From Diaphorobacter ruginosibacter (GTDB lineage: Bacteria; Pseudomonadota; Gammaproteobacteria; Burkholderiales; Burkholderiaceae_C): 64,000 bases of DNA. Below, piece after piece: positions 43,071 to 51,801 of this stretch (positions within the stretch are counted from its first letter, which is position 1; every line of letters starts with the position of its first letter). The translations under genes were made by a program, and so were the position numbers. The stretch covers positions 2,356,001 through 2,420,000 of the forward strand of contig NZ_CP060714.1 in NCBI RefSeq assembly GCF_014395975.1, given 5' to 3'. The notes below the pieces were generated by a model that had not been told where the DNA came from, searched no databases, and saw only the letters and a list, made by a program, of their open reading frames with translations.

Positions 43071-43664
43071 TCAGCTCTTCTTCTCGCGCGGCACACGCCC
43101 CATCAGGAAGAACTCCGGATTCGGTGGCATGTTCGAGAAGCTCGCAATGCGGTTGGACAGGCCGAAGAACGCCGTGATCGCGGCAATGTCCCAGATGTCC
43201 TCGTCATCGAAACCATGCGCATGCAGGGCCTCGAAGTCGGTGTCGTCGGTCTCGGCTGCGCGTTCGCAGATCTTCATGGCGAAGTCGAGCATGGCCCGCT
43301 GGCGCGGCGTGATGTCCGCCTTGCGATAGTTCACCGCGACCTGGTCGGCCACCAGCGGCTTCTTCTCGTAGATGCGCAGCAGCGCGCCATGCGCGACCAC
43401 GCAGTACAGGCACTGATTCGCCGCGCTGGTGGTGGTGACGATCATCTCGCGGTCGCCCTTGGTGAGGTGGCTGGTACGGCCCACACTCTCGGGATCCATG
43501 AGCGCATCGTGGTAGGCGAAGAATGCCCGCCATTCCGCGGGGCGGCGCGCCAGCGCGAGAAAGACGTTCGGAACGAAGCCGGCCTTTTCCTGCACTTCGA
43601 GAATCTTGTCCTTGAGGTCCTGGGGCAGGGTGTTGAGATCGGCAAGGGGATAGCGCACTGACAT
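43071..43664 (-). CDS. Peroxidase-related enzyme, carboxymuconolactone decarboxylase (AhpD-like) family
   Basis: A 197-residue protein with the AhpD/CMD core NQCLYCVVAHGALLR: two redox Cys (CxxC) followed by a His three residues on, as in alkylhydroperoxidase-type proteins. The N-terminal part (LNTLPQDLKDKILEVQEKAGFVPN) marks the uncharacterised peroxidase-related subgroup. It is cytoplasmic. ATG 43664 is chosen because GGAGA lies eight bases upstream; an in-frame ATG five codons earlier would contain that site. It is divergent from dcyD. The electron donor and substrate are not known. Confidence 0.88.
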   Translation of the reverse strand: MSVRYPLADLNTLPQDLKDKILEVQEKAGFVPNVFLALARRPAEWRAFFAYHDALMDPESVGRTSHLTKGDREMIVTTTSAANQCLYCVVAHGALLRIYEKKPLVADQVAVNYRKADITPRQRAMLDFAMKICERAAETDDTDFEALHAHGFDDEDIWDIAAITAFFGLSNRIASFSNMPPNPEFFLMGRVPREKKS

Positions 43665-43849
43665 GGGATGGGTCTCCATTGGTGTTGTTGTCGATGCCTC
43701 AAGCATAGCGCGCGCCCAAGCATGCTTCGGGGCGCGGGTGATCAATCCATTCCGCATATGCAGAAGCGATAAGCGCATATCGAACCGTGATCCAATGCCG
43801 GCAACGATTCACCGCTTGTTCCGCACTCGATTTCCGACTTTTCCCCGCC

Positions 43850-44905
43850 ATGCCAGGATTGCTTTCCAAAGACGACCAGGGCCAGCTCCAGGTCTTGCTG
43901 CCACGCGTGAGCCTGGCCCTTGTGCCCACCCCGCTCGAGGCACAGCCCCACATGGGGCGCAAGCTGGGGGTGGCCCTCAGCGTGAAGCGCGATGACCTGA
44001 CCGGCCTGGCCTTTGGCGGCAACAAGATCCGTCAGCTCGAGTACTACTTCGGGCAGGCGCGCGAGCAGGGCGCCACTGCGGTGCTGGTGAGCGGAGCCAT
44101 CCAGTCGAACTACACCCGGGCAACGGCGGCCGTGGCCGCGCGCCTGGGACTGCGCTGCCATGTACAGCTGGAGAATCGGGTGCCTTCGATGCGCAGCGAG
44201 GCCTATGAGCATTCGGGCAATGTGCTGCTCTCGGACATCTACGGTGCCAGAGTGAGCCGCTTCGACAATCCTGACGACGAGGTGGGCGCCGATGCGGCGA
44301 TCCATGGGATTGCGCAGGGCCTGCGGGAGCGGGGCGAAGTCCCCTACGTCATTTCGTTGAAGGCCGACAGCGATCCGCTGGGCAGCGTCGGCTATCTGCA
44401 TGCGGCAGCCGAGTTGCTGTCGCAGCAGCCGGATGTGAGCCATGTGGTACTCGCATCGGGGAGTGGGCAGACGCAGGCCGGCCTGCTGTTCGGCCTGAGG
44501 TTTCTCGGCTCCGCCGCACGCGTGCTCGGCGTCAGCGTGAGGCGCGATGTGCCGGCACAGCGGCAGCGGGTGCTGTCCCACTGTGCAGCGCTTGCGCGGA
44601 TGCTGGATGTACCGCCGGTGACCACAGCGCAGGATGTCGAGGTCTTCGACGGCAACCCGGATACCAGCTACGGACTGCCTGACGCCCGGCTACTCGATTT
44701 CCTTCTGGACGTGGCACGCAGCGACGGCCTGCTGCTAGACCCCGTCTATACCGGAAAGGCCTTCGCCGGCATGGCACGCCTGAGAGAGCAGGGCCACCTG
44801 CCCGCAGGCGCCCGTGTCGTCTTCGTGCATACAGGCGGCATGCCGGCGCTGTTTGCCTACGGGCCCGAGTTCCAGTCGCGCGCCGCTGCACGCCATCAGG
44901 GGTGA
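43850..44905 (+). CDS. dcyD: D-cysteine desulfhydrase (PLP-dependent, ACC deaminase family)
   Basis: A 351-residue fold-type II PLP enzyme. The Schiff-base Lys is K59 in AFGGNKIRQLEYYFGQA, followed by VSGAIQSNYTRATAAVAARLG, and ASGSGQTQAGL holds the PLP phosphate (about 203-213). The pattern matches DcyD, which turns D-cysteine into pyruvate, sulfide and ammonia; ACC deaminase is the alternative in this family. ATG 43850 is an in-frame internal Met favoured by homology. A solute-binding protein gene follows 110 bp downstream, which recalls the dcyD-fliY (cystine uptake) order in E. coli. Confidence 0.85.
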   Translation: MPGLLSKDDQGQLQVLLPRVSLALVPTPLEAQPHMGRKLGVALSVKRDDLTGLAFGGNKIRQLEYYFGQAREQGATAVLVSGAIQSNYTRATAAVAARLGLRCHVQLENRVPSMRSEAYEHSGNVLLSDIYGARVSRFDNPDDEVGADAAIHGIAQGLRERGEVPYVISLKADSDPLGSVGYLHAAAELLSQQPDVSHVVLASGSGQTQAGLLFGLRFLGSAARVLGVSVRRDVPAQRQRVLSHCAALARMLDVPPVTTAQDVEVFDGNPDTSYGLPDARLLDFLLDVARSDGLLLDPVYTGKAFAGMARLREQGHLPAGARVVFVHTGGMPALFAYGPEFQSRAAARHQG

Positions 44906-45015
44906 AGCGAATGCAGGGCCTGCACGCGGGGCTATGCAAGGCGCTCGAGTTTCCACTCCATCGTCCCCTTCCACCAATCCACTGTTTTACGGTAGTCCGT
45001 CAGGAGTTGTCATTC

Positions 45016-45909
45016 ATGAAGTTCGTTAGGGCCGGCATCGCGCTGGCTGGCATGCTTGTGCTTTCCCCTGGGCAGGCGCAGACCGCCGCAGGTACCCTGG
45101 GCAAGATCCAGAGCGGCAACAAGGTCGTGATGGGCGTACTCGAAAGCTCGCCGCCCATGTCGTATGCGATCGGTGCGGATCGCCGCTACATGGGCTATCA
45201 CGTCGAGCTGTGCGAGAAAGTGCTGGGCCGGATCGCTCCGCAGGCCCGCATCGAGTACATGGCCATGACGCCGCAGAACTCCCTGCCTCTGGTGCAGAAC
45301 GGCACGGTCGATATCGGCTGCGGTCCCAAGACCAACAATCTGGCGCGCCAGAAAGAGGTCTCGTTTGCCGTGACCACCTATGTCAACCAGGTGCGCATGG
45401 CCGTGCGTGCGGATTCCGGCATCACTTCGTTCAAGCAGCTGGATGGCAAGAACATCGCCGCATCGGCAGGCACCACGTCCGTGCAACTGCTGCGCAAGTT
45501 CGGCCGCGAGAATGGCCTGAATCTCACGCCGCAGCTCGGCAAGGACCAGTTCGAGAGCTTTCTTATGCTGGAATCAGGCCGTGCCGACGCCTTCGTCATC
45601 GATGACAACCTGCTGGCAGGCCTGATCGCAGGCTCGAAGAACCCCGGCGGCTACCGGATCGTTGGTGAGGTGCTCGGCGCCGAGCCCATCGCACTGGTGC
45701 TGCGGCGGGACGATGCGGATTTCAAGAAGGCCGTGGATACCGCGCTGACCGCGATGATGAAGTCCGGCGAAGTCGCAAGAATCTACGACAAGTGGTTCAC
45801 GCAACCCATTCCTCCCTCCAATACGTCGCTGAATCTGCCGATGAGTGACGCGCTCAGGCAGTTGCTGAAGGAGCCGAACGACAAGCCCGTCGAGGCCTAC
45901 AACAGCTGA
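45016..45909 (+). CDS. Extracellular solute-binding protein family 3 (GltI-like amino acid-binding)
   Basis: A 297-residue periplasmic binding protein. A signal peptide ends SPGQAQ-T. By eye it follows E. coli GltI closely, including LVQNGTVDIGCGPKTNNLARQ near 95, SAGTTSVQLL near 155 and the C-terminal block QPIPPSNTSLNLPMSD...KEPNDK. This suggests glutamate/aspartate, while its place behind dcyD suggests a sulfur amino acid. No permease or ATPase is near, so it must share another transporter. ATG 45016 has CAGGAG nine bases upstream. Confidence 0.9.
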   Translation: MKFVRAGIALAGMLVLSPGQAQTAAGTLGKIQSGNKVVMGVLESSPPMSYAIGADRRYMGYHVELCEKVLGRIAPQARIEYMAMTPQNSLPLVQNGTVDIGCGPKTNNLARQKEVSFAVTTYVNQVRMAVRADSGITSFKQLDGKNIAASAGTTSVQLLRKFGRENGLNLTPQLGKDQFESFLMLESGRADAFVIDDNLLAGLIAGSKNPGGYRIVGEVLGAEPIALVLRRDDADFKKAVDTALTAMMKSGEVARIYDKWFTQPIPPSNTSLNLPMSDALRQLLKEPNDKPVEAYNS

Positions 45910-45966
45910 GCCGGGGCATCCAGGCCGTCCAGCGCGCCGTCACGCTCCATTCTGTGTCGTCCGTCA

Positions 45967-46611
45967 TCAGCGGGCGTGTGGCCAGTAGGGGCGCTGGAGG
46001 TCGAGAAAACCGTCCATCGCCTCGCTCAGCGCGTCGAGTCTGCTCGCGCCGCCCGGATCCAGCGCCTTCAATGCAAGGTGGACAGCCTCCAGCGTGGACA
46101 GTTGATGTTCGGCATGGGCCTTGCGGATCGCATAGCGCGATGCGGGAACGTCGGCCAGCGCCAGTCGCGGCAACCGTGCCAGCAACGGATTGGCGCGGAG
46201 CATCTGGCGGCTGTGGCGCCAGGTGGCATCCAGGACGACCAGCCGCGTGCAGGCAGCGGGCGAGTGCGCGGGTCCGGGATCCTGCTGGCCTTCTGCATCT
46301 CCTGGATACAGCAGCCACGGGCGAACGGCCTCGCCTGAGGAATTCCACGGCGCATGGAGCAGCTCGGCGTCAAAGGTTTCACCAACCTCCATCCGGCTGT
46401 TCGGCAGGCAGAGGTGCAGCAGCTGTCCCGTTCCCTTGGCGTGCCCCACCTCGTCCGGGTGCATGAGGATCAGCACCTCCACCCGATGCGCCACCCTGCG
46501 GATGGCCGTGCACACGCAGGCCGAGGCGGGTCGCAGGCAGTGCGGGCAGATCGCCCTGCGTGGAACGGAAGGAAGAACAGGAATTGGCGGCACGGGCGGA
46601 CGGATCGTCAA
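45967..46611 (-). CDS. DTW domain tRNA-uridine aminocarboxypropyltransferase (TapT-like)
   Basis: A 214-residue DTW-domain protein. The N-terminal Cys motif ICPHCLRPASACVC likely binds zinc. The domain name motif appears as LDATWRHSRQML (about 126-137), with SRYAIRKAHAEHQLSTLEAVHLAL following. E. coli TapT (YfiP) of this family adds the acp group to U47 of tRNA. The start codon is TTG 46611; it is needed to include the Cys motif, but no good ribosome binding site is seen, so the exact start is unsure. It is convergent with the GltI-like gene. Confidence 0.87.
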   Translation of the reverse strand: MTIRPPVPPIPVLPSVPRRAICPHCLRPASACVCTAIRRVAHRVEVLILMHPDEVGHAKGTGQLLHLCLPNSRMEVGETFDAELLHAPWNSSGEAVRPWLLYPGDAEGQQDPGPAHSPAACTRLVVLDATWRHSRQMLRANPLLARLPRLALADVPASRYAIRKAHAEHQLSTLEAVHLALKALDPGGASRLDALSEAMDGFLDLQRPYWPHAR

Positions 46612-46633
46612 AACGCACTATCGAAATGCTTTG

Positions 46634-46674
46634 GAAAAAAGAAAAGTGCCTGCGATTGTCCCATCGCAGGCACT
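46634..46674 (-). terminator. Terminator of the catalase gene
   Basis: A perfect 12-bp stem, AGTGCCTGCGAT/ATCGCAGGCACT, is followed on the minus strand by TTTTC and six T. It lies 59 bp past the catalase stop. Confidence 0.92.
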
Positions 46675-46732
46675 GAATCAACGGAGTTTCCGCGCGCCAT
46701 TGGCCGGGGCAGCCGGTCGGGCGCGCACCGGC

Positions 46733-48184
46733 TTACAGCTTGCCGGCCTTCTGGCGTGCGATCGCATCCGCCACGCCCTTGCCGTAGGCCGGGTCGGCCT
46801 GGGTGCAGTGGTCGATGTGGCGCTGGACGATGTGATCGGAGACACCGGCGATGTTGCGCGCGGTGTTCTCGAACAGCAGCTGCTGCTTCTCGGGCGTGAG
46901 CAGGCGGAACAGGTCGCCCGGCTGGGTGAAGTAGTCGCTATCGTCCTCGCGGTAGTTCCAGCGGCTGGCGTCACCATAGAGCTTTTCCACGGGTTCGGCG
47001 AACTCGGGCTGCTCCTGCCATTCGCCCTTGCTGTTGGGTTCATAGGCCAGGGTTCCGCCATAGTTGCCGTCAACGCGCATGGCGCCATCGCGATGGTAGG
47101 CGTGATAGGGGCACTTGGGCGCGTTCACCGGGATCTGGTAGTTGTTCACCCCCAGGCGATAGCGGGCAGCATCGGCGTAGGCGAACAGGCGCGACTGCAG
47201 CATGCGGTCGGGCGAGGGGCCGATGCCGGGCACGAGGTTGCTGGGCGCGAACGAGGCCTGCTCCACGTCGGCGTAATAGTTGGCCGGATTGCGGTTGAGC
47301 TCCATGATGCCCACCTCGATGAGCGGAAAGTCCTTCTTGCTCCACACCTTGGTGAGATCGAACGGATGGAAGCGGTAGGTCTGTGCCTGTTCCTCGGTCA
47401 TGATCTGCACGCAGAGCTTCCAGCGGGGGAAATCACCTCGCTCGATGGCTTCCAGCAGATCGCGCTGGCTGCTTTCGCGGTCCTTGGCGACAACGGCGGC
47501 GGCTTCCTCGTCCGAGAAGTTCTCGATACCCTGCTGGCTGACGAAGTGGAACTTCACATAATGGCGCACACCTTCCTTGTTGATGAAGCTGTAGGTGTGC
47601 GAACCAAAACCGTGCATATGGCGATAGCCGCGCGGAATGCCGCGGTCGCTCATGACGATGGTGATCTGGTGTAGCGCCTCGGGCAGGCCCGTCCAGAAGT
47701 CCCAGTTGTTCTCGGCCGAACGCAGGTTGGTGTACGGATCGCGCTTCACGGCCTTGTTGAGATCCGGGAATTTCAGCGGATCGCGGAAAAAGAACACGGG
47801 CGTGTTGTTGCCCACCAGATCCCAGTTGCCTTCCTCGGTATAGAACTTCACCGCGAAACCGCGAATGTCGCGTTCGGCATCGGCCGCGCCGCGCTCACCT
47901 GCCACCGTGGAAAAGCGGGCGAACAGCTCGGTCTTCTTGCCCACCTGGGAAAACAGCTTGGCGCGCGTGTACTGGCTGATGTCACCGGTCACCGTGAATG
48001 TTCCAAACGCACCGGAACCCTTGGCATGCATGCGGCGCTCTGGAATCACCTCGCGATTGAAGTGGGCGAGCTTTTCCAGATGCCACAGGTCTTGAAGCAG
48101 CATGGGGCCGCGCGGCCCGGCAGTCATCGAATCCTGGTTGTTGGGCACCGGGGCGCCAGCGGTCGTGGTGAGGCGTTTCGTCAT
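46733..48184 (-). CDS. Monofunctional haem catalase (small-subunit, KatA type)
   Basis: A 483-residue clade 3 catalase. The distal His is H53 in ERRMHAKGSGAFG, the Asn is in DLVGNNTPVFFFRD, and the proximal haem Tyr is in RLFAYADAARYRLG. It breaks down hydrogen peroxide in the cytoplasm. ATG 48184 has AGGAG six bases upstream. It is divergent from the NDH-2 gene, whose flavin makes peroxide as a by-product, over a 180-bp region rich in ATTGAT-type half-sites. OxyR control would be expected, but I see no good consensus site. Confidence 0.96.
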   Translation of the reverse strand: MTKRLTTTAGAPVPNNQDSMTAGPRGPMLLQDLWHLEKLAHFNREVIPERRMHAKGSGAFGTFTVTGDISQYTRAKLFSQVGKKTELFARFSTVAGERGAADAERDIRGFAVKFYTEEGNWDLVGNNTPVFFFRDPLKFPDLNKAVKRDPYTNLRSAENNWDFWTGLPEALHQITIVMSDRGIPRGYRHMHGFGSHTYSFINKEGVRHYVKFHFVSQQGIENFSDEEAAAVVAKDRESSQRDLLEAIERGDFPRWKLCVQIMTEEQAQTYRFHPFDLTKVWSKKDFPLIEVGIMELNRNPANYYADVEQASFAPSNLVPGIGPSPDRMLQSRLFAYADAARYRLGVNNYQIPVNAPKCPYHAYHRDGAMRVDGNYGGTLAYEPNSKGEWQEQPEFAEPVEKLYGDASRWNYREDDSDYFTQPGDLFRLLTPEKQQLLFENTARNIAGVSDHIVQRHIDHCTQADPAYGKGVADAIARQKAGKL

Positions 48185-48204
48185 GTGAACTCCTGAGGGT
48201 TGGG

Positions 48205-48272
48205 ATTGATGGCTATTGAAATCAATTTGTGATTGATATTTTGCTATTACCTCTCAAATTGGACCAATTGAT
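48205..48272. promoter_or_regulatory. Repeated ATTGAT half-sites in the catalase/ndh divergent promoter
   Basis: ATTGAT or its complement ATCAAT occurs at 48205, 48221, 48232 and 48267; the 48221-48237 pair makes ATCAAT-TTGTG-ATTGAT. AATTGG-A-CCAATT (48257-48269) is a further perfect palindrome. The region is AT-rich and holds the promoters of both genes. Confidence 0.45.
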
Positions 48273-48364
48273 TATCCAAAACTTCACTATAGGAATCTTC
48301 TGATGTTTCATGTGGGGCGCTAAACTGTGAAACTGAGTTACATCAACAATCAGCCGGAGGTGGA

Positions 48365-49645
48365 ATGCATTTTGACGTTGTCGTCGTCGGTGGCGGAGCC
48401 GGCGGACTGGAACTTGCCGCCCAGCTGGGCAGGCACTTGGGCAAGAACCTCGGTGGGGAGAAGGTGCTTCTCATCGACCGGTTTCCATACCACATCTGGA
48501 AGCCTACCCTGCATGAGGTTGCTGCGGGAACGCTGGACGCTCACCAGGAGGGTTTGTCCTACACGGTGCTCGCGCGGCGCAACCATTTCAGCTTCTCGAT
48601 GGGAGACATGTGCGCGCTCGACAGCGCTCGCAAGACCCTGACCCTCGCGGCCATGAAGGACGGGCAGGGCAACGAGATCGTGCCGCAGCGCACGGTGAGC
48701 TACAAGCATCTCGTGCTGGCCATGGGCAGCGGCTCCAATTCGTTCGGCACGCCCGGCATTGAGAACGCATACCTGTTGGAGAACGCGGTGGATGCCCAGC
48801 ATTTCCACAGCGATTGGCTGAGCGCCGCGGTGCGGGCGTCGTTCTCGGCGGAGCGGTCGCTGTCGGTGGCGATCGTGGGTGCGGGCGCCACCGGGGTCGA
48901 GTTGTCCGCCGAGCTTCTGGAGGCCCATGCCGAACTGCTGCAGAGCCTGGGCAGCAACCAGCGGTTCCGCCTGGACATCACCCTGGTGGAGGGCGGCGAG
49001 CGTATCCTGGGCGGCCTGCCCGAGCGCATCTCCGAGCAGGCGACCGTGGCCCTGCGCCGCAAGGGTGTCAAGGTGCTGCTCGGCACGCGGGTTCAGGAAC
49101 TGCGCAAGAGCGAGCTGCTCACCTCTGCGGGCGAGATCCGGGCCGACATGATCGTCTGGGCCGCAGGCATCAAGGCGGCCGATTCCAACGCGCGCCTCGG
49201 ACTTGAGGTCAACCGCATCAACCAGTTCGTGGTCGATGACCACTTGCGCACCTCGGCCACCGACATCTATGCCATGGGTGACTGCGCCGCCTGCCCATGG
49301 GAAGAGGGCAAGCTGGTTCCCGCGCGTGCGCAGGCCGCGCACCAGCAGGCCACCTACCTGTCGGGTGTGTTCTCGGCCCTGCTGAACGAGCGCGAGGCGT
49401 CTGCGCCGTTTGTCTACAAGGACTTCGGCTCGCTGGTGTCCCTCGGGGACAACAAGGGCGTGGGCAACCTGATGGGGGGGCTTGCAGGCAAGAACTTCTT
49501 CGTCGAGGGACTGGTCGCGAAGTGGATGTACATGTCGCTGCACCTCATGCACCACCGGGCCATTCTCGGTGTGGGCAAGACCGGGCTGCTGGCTCTGGCT
49601 CGCCTGCTGCAGCAGCGCGTCTCCGGACGGATGAAGCTGCACTGA
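48365..49645 (+). CDS. ndh: Type II NADH:quinone oxidoreductase (NDH-2)
   Basis: A 426-residue membrane-associated flavoprotein. FAD-binding GGGAGGLELA is at 9-18, the NADH-binding GAGATGVELSAEL near 178-190, and the ATDIYAMGDCA block near 296-306. The C-terminal stretch with KWMYMSLHLMHHRAILG anchors it to the membrane. It oxidises NADH and reduces quinone without pumping protons. ATG 48365 has CGGAGG a few bases upstream. It is divergent from catalase and ends about 75 bp before a convergent PAS-LuxR gene. Confidence 0.94.
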   Translation: MHFDVVVVGGGAGGLELAAQLGRHLGKNLGGEKVLLIDRFPYHIWKPTLHEVAAGTLDAHQEGLSYTVLARRNHFSFSMGDMCALDSARKTLTLAAMKDGQGNEIVPQRTVSYKHLVLAMGSGSNSFGTPGIENAYLLENAVDAQHFHSDWLSAAVRASFSAERSLSVAIVGAGATGVELSAELLEAHAELLQSLGSNQRFRLDITLVEGGERILGGLPERISEQATVALRRKGVKVLLGTRVQELRKSELLTSAGEIRADMIVWAAGIKAADSNARLGLEVNRINQFVVDDHLRTSATDIYAMGDCAACPWEEGKLVPARAQAAHQQATYLSGVFSALLNEREASAPFVYKDFGSLVSLGDNKGVGNLMGGLAGKNFFVEGLVAKWMYMSLHLMHHRAILGVGKTGLLALARLLQQRVSGRMKLH

Positions 49646-49720
49646 CAACGCTTCGCTTGCGGCTTTCCTGCCTTGCCGATGCGCGGATGTGCGGCAAGGA
49701 GGAAGGGGGAGGGCAGGCCG

Positions 49721-50266
49721 TCAGCCGACCAGCAGCTTCTGCACCAGGTCGGCTGCGGTCGATGCGCCATATTTGCGCATCAGGCGGGCGCGGTAGATCT
49801 CCACGGTGCGGTGGCTGATGTCCAGTGCGCGACCGATCTCCTTGGACGTCATGCCGTCCAGCAGCCGGGCGGCCACTTCGCGCTCGCGGCCGGTCAGCTC
49901 GGCCTTCACCGGCCGCTGTTCGCTCAAGTCCTCGAAGCTCCAGATGCCCGATGCATGCGGGTTGTTGCGATCAAGCGCGCGGCCCGCGACATGGCACCAG
50001 AAAACCTCTCCGTTGGCCCGCTTCATGATGCGGTTGTCTGCATAGTGGCCACGGGCATTCAGGATCGGCTCCATGCGCTTGCCCAGGCGTTCGTACTCAT
50101 CGACGCTGGGATAGAGCACGCTGAAGGACTGGCCTATCAGCAGTTCGCGGGAGGCGCCGAACATTTCGCAGACATGGCGATTGCAATCGACCATGATGCG
50201 GTTGCGGGAGATCACCAGACCTACCGGAGCCATCTCGAAGGCGAGACGGTAATCTGCGATGTCCAT
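49721..50266 (-). CDS. PAS domain-containing LuxR-type transcriptional regulator
   Basis: A 181-residue regulator with an N-terminal PAS domain (about 5-110: YRLAFEMAPVGLVISRNRIMVDCNRHVCEMFG) and a C-terminal GerE/LuxR helix-turn-helix (about 122-180: LTGREREVAARLLDGMTSKEIGRALDISHRTVEIYRARLM). It lacks a receiver domain, so it probably senses a small ligand or redox state through PAS. It is divergent from scoA-scoB across 94 bp that hold an imperfect palindrome, so it very likely controls those genes. Confidence 0.9.
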   Translation of the reverse strand: MDIADYRLAFEMAPVGLVISRNRIMVDCNRHVCEMFGASRELLIGQSFSVLYPSVDEYERLGKRMEPILNARGHYADNRIMKRANGEVFWCHVAGRALDRNNPHASGIWSFEDLSEQRPVKAELTGREREVAARLLDGMTSKEIGRALDISHRTVEIYRARLMRKYGASTAADLVQKLLVG

Positions 50267-50294
50267 AGGGTGCGGGTATTTGTATTTACGAAAA

Positions 50295-50316
50295 ACTACC
50301 TAATCCAGTACGTAGT
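50295..50316. promoter_or_regulatory. Operator candidate between the PAS-LuxR and scoA genes
   Basis: ACTACCTA-ATCCAG-TACGTAGT is an 8+6+8 inverted repeat with seven of eight matches. It lies 45 bp before the scoA start and about 30 bp before the regulator start. A further CGTAG follows at 50321. Confidence 0.55.
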
Positions 50317-50360
50317 ATCGTAGCGTATTCTTGCAAGAGTTCATCCAATAGGAGACAGAA

Positions 50361-51068
50361 GTGAACAAACTCTATCCCTCCGCAGCCGACGCGCTCAAGG
50401 GCGTTGTGGCAGACGGCCAGCTGATGGCCGTGGGCGGTTTCGGCCTGTGCGGCATTCCCGAGGCGCTGATCGACGCGCTCAAGGATTCCGGCGTCAAGAA
50501 CCTGACCGTGATTTCCAACAACGCAGGCGTCGATGGCTTCGGTCTCGGCAAGCTGCTGGAGACTCGCCAGATCAAGAAGATGATCGCCAGCTACGTCGGC
50601 GAAAACAAGGAGTTCGAGCGCCAGTACCTCGCGGGCGAACTGGAGTTGGAGTTCACTCCCCAAGGCACGCTGGCCGAGAAGCTGCGTGCCGGCGGCGCAG
50701 GCATTCCGGCCTTCTTCACGAAGACCGGCGTCGGCACCATGGTGGCCGAAGGCAAGGAGCTGCGCGAATTCGACGGTGAGACCTACGTGATGGAGCGCTC
50801 GCTGGTGCCCGAAGTGTCGCTGGTGAAGGCATGGCGTGCCGACAAGTCCGGCAACCTGCAGTTCCGCCTGACCGCGCGCAATTTCAACCCGGCCGCGGCG
50901 ACCGCGGGCAAGATCTGCATCGTGGAAGTGGAAGAAGTCGTCGAGACCGGCGCCATTGCGCCGGACCAGATCCATCTGCCAGGCATCTACGTGCACCGCA
51001 TCGTGCACAACGCCCATCCCGAAAAGCGCATCGAGAAGCGCACCATCACAGAAAAGCAAGGAGCCTGA
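50361..51068 (+). CDS. scoA: 3-oxoacid CoA-transferase subunit A
   Basis: A 235-residue alpha subunit of the type I CoA-transferase family: KGVVADGQLMAVGGFGLCGIPEALI near the N-terminus and TPQGTLAEKLRAGGAGIPAFFT near 100-120. With the B subunit it moves CoA from succinyl-CoA to acetoacetate, allowing ketone-body or acetoacetate use; transfer to 3-oxoadipate (PcaI) is the close alternative. The start is GTG 50361, fixed by GGAG six bases upstream. It is the first gene of scoAB. Confidence 0.93.
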   Translation: MNKLYPSAADALKGVVADGQLMAVGGFGLCGIPEALIDALKDSGVKNLTVISNNAGVDGFGLGKLLETRQIKKMIASYVGENKEFERQYLAGELELEFTPQGTLAEKLRAGGAGIPAFFTKTGVGTMVAEGKELREFDGETYVMERSLVPEVSLVKAWRADKSGNLQFRLTARNFNPAAATAGKICIVEVEEVVETGAIAPDQIHLPGIYVHRIVHNAHPEKRIEKRTITEKQGA

Positions 51069-51070
51069 TC

Positions 51071-51709
51071 ATGGCGTGGACGCAAGACCAGATGGCCGCG
51101 CGCGCGGCGCAAGAACTGCAGGACGGCTTCTACGTGAACCTGGGTATCGGCATTCCGACGCTGGTGGCCAACCACACGGGCGACAAGGAAGTGTGGTTGC
51201 AGTCCGAGAACGGCATGCTCGGTATCGGCGCTTTCCCCACCGAAGACAAGGTGGACGCCGACCTGATCAACGCCGGCAAGCAGACCGTGACTACCATTCC
51301 CGGCTCATCGATCTTCGGCAGCGACCAGTCGTTCGCGATGATCCGTGGCGGCAAGATCAACCTGTCGATCCTGGGTGCCATGCAGGTGAGCGAGCACGGT
51401 GACCTGGCCAACTGGATGATTCCCGGCAAGATGGTCAAGGGCATGGGCGGCGCCATGGATCTCGTGGCCGGCGTCAAGCGCGTGATCGTGCTGATGGAGC
51501 ACGTTGCCAAGAAGAAGGACGGCACCACCGACCTGAAGATCCTGCCCCAATGCACACTGCCACTGACCGGCGTGGGCGTGGTGGACCGCATCATCACCGA
51601 CCTGGGCGTGATGGACGTGACCCCTGAAGGCCTGAAGCTGGTGGAACTGGCTCCTGGTGTGACGTTTGAAGAGATTCAGTCGAAGACCGGCGTGACGCTG
51701 CATCGCTGA
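51071..51709 (+). CDS. scoB: 3-oxoacid CoA-transferase subunit B
   Basis: A 212-residue beta subunit. The catalytic Glu that forms the CoA thioester is E46 in WLQSENGMLGIG, and GMGGAMDLVAGVKRVIVLMEH is the conserved later block. ATG 51071 has AAGGAG seven bases upstream and lies two bases after the scoA stop, so both subunits are made from one message. A perfect terminator follows. Confidence 0.94.
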   Translation: MAWTQDQMAARAAQELQDGFYVNLGIGIPTLVANHTGDKEVWLQSENGMLGIGAFPTEDKVDADLINAGKQTVTTIPGSSIFGSDQSFAMIRGGKINLSILGAMQVSEHGDLANWMIPGKMVKGMGGAMDLVAGVKRVIVLMEHVAKKKDGTTDLKILPQCTLPLTGVGVVDRIITDLGVMDVTPEGLKLVELAPGVTFEEIQSKTGVTLHR

Positions 51710-51725
51710 GGCGAGGCTGAGAGTC

Positions 51726-51766
51726 AAAAAAGCGGAGCCCTGCAGAGATGCGGGCTCCGCTTTTTT
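51726..51766. terminator. Bidirectional terminator after scoB
   Basis: A perfect 15-bp inverted repeat, AAAAAAGCGGAGCCC/GGGCTCCGCTTTTTT, has an A run before and a T run after, so it serves scoB and the convergent unknown gene. Confidence 0.95.
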
Positions 51767-51801
51767 GTGCGTGCCGTGGTTTGTGGAGTGTGAGCCATAT
51801 C

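Noticed and set aside
48185..48364. OxyR binding site before the catalase gene
   Set aside because: ATAG and CTAT elements occur, but not at the ATAG-N7-CTAT spacing on any good stretch; only a partial ATAG-N7-CTGAT is present.
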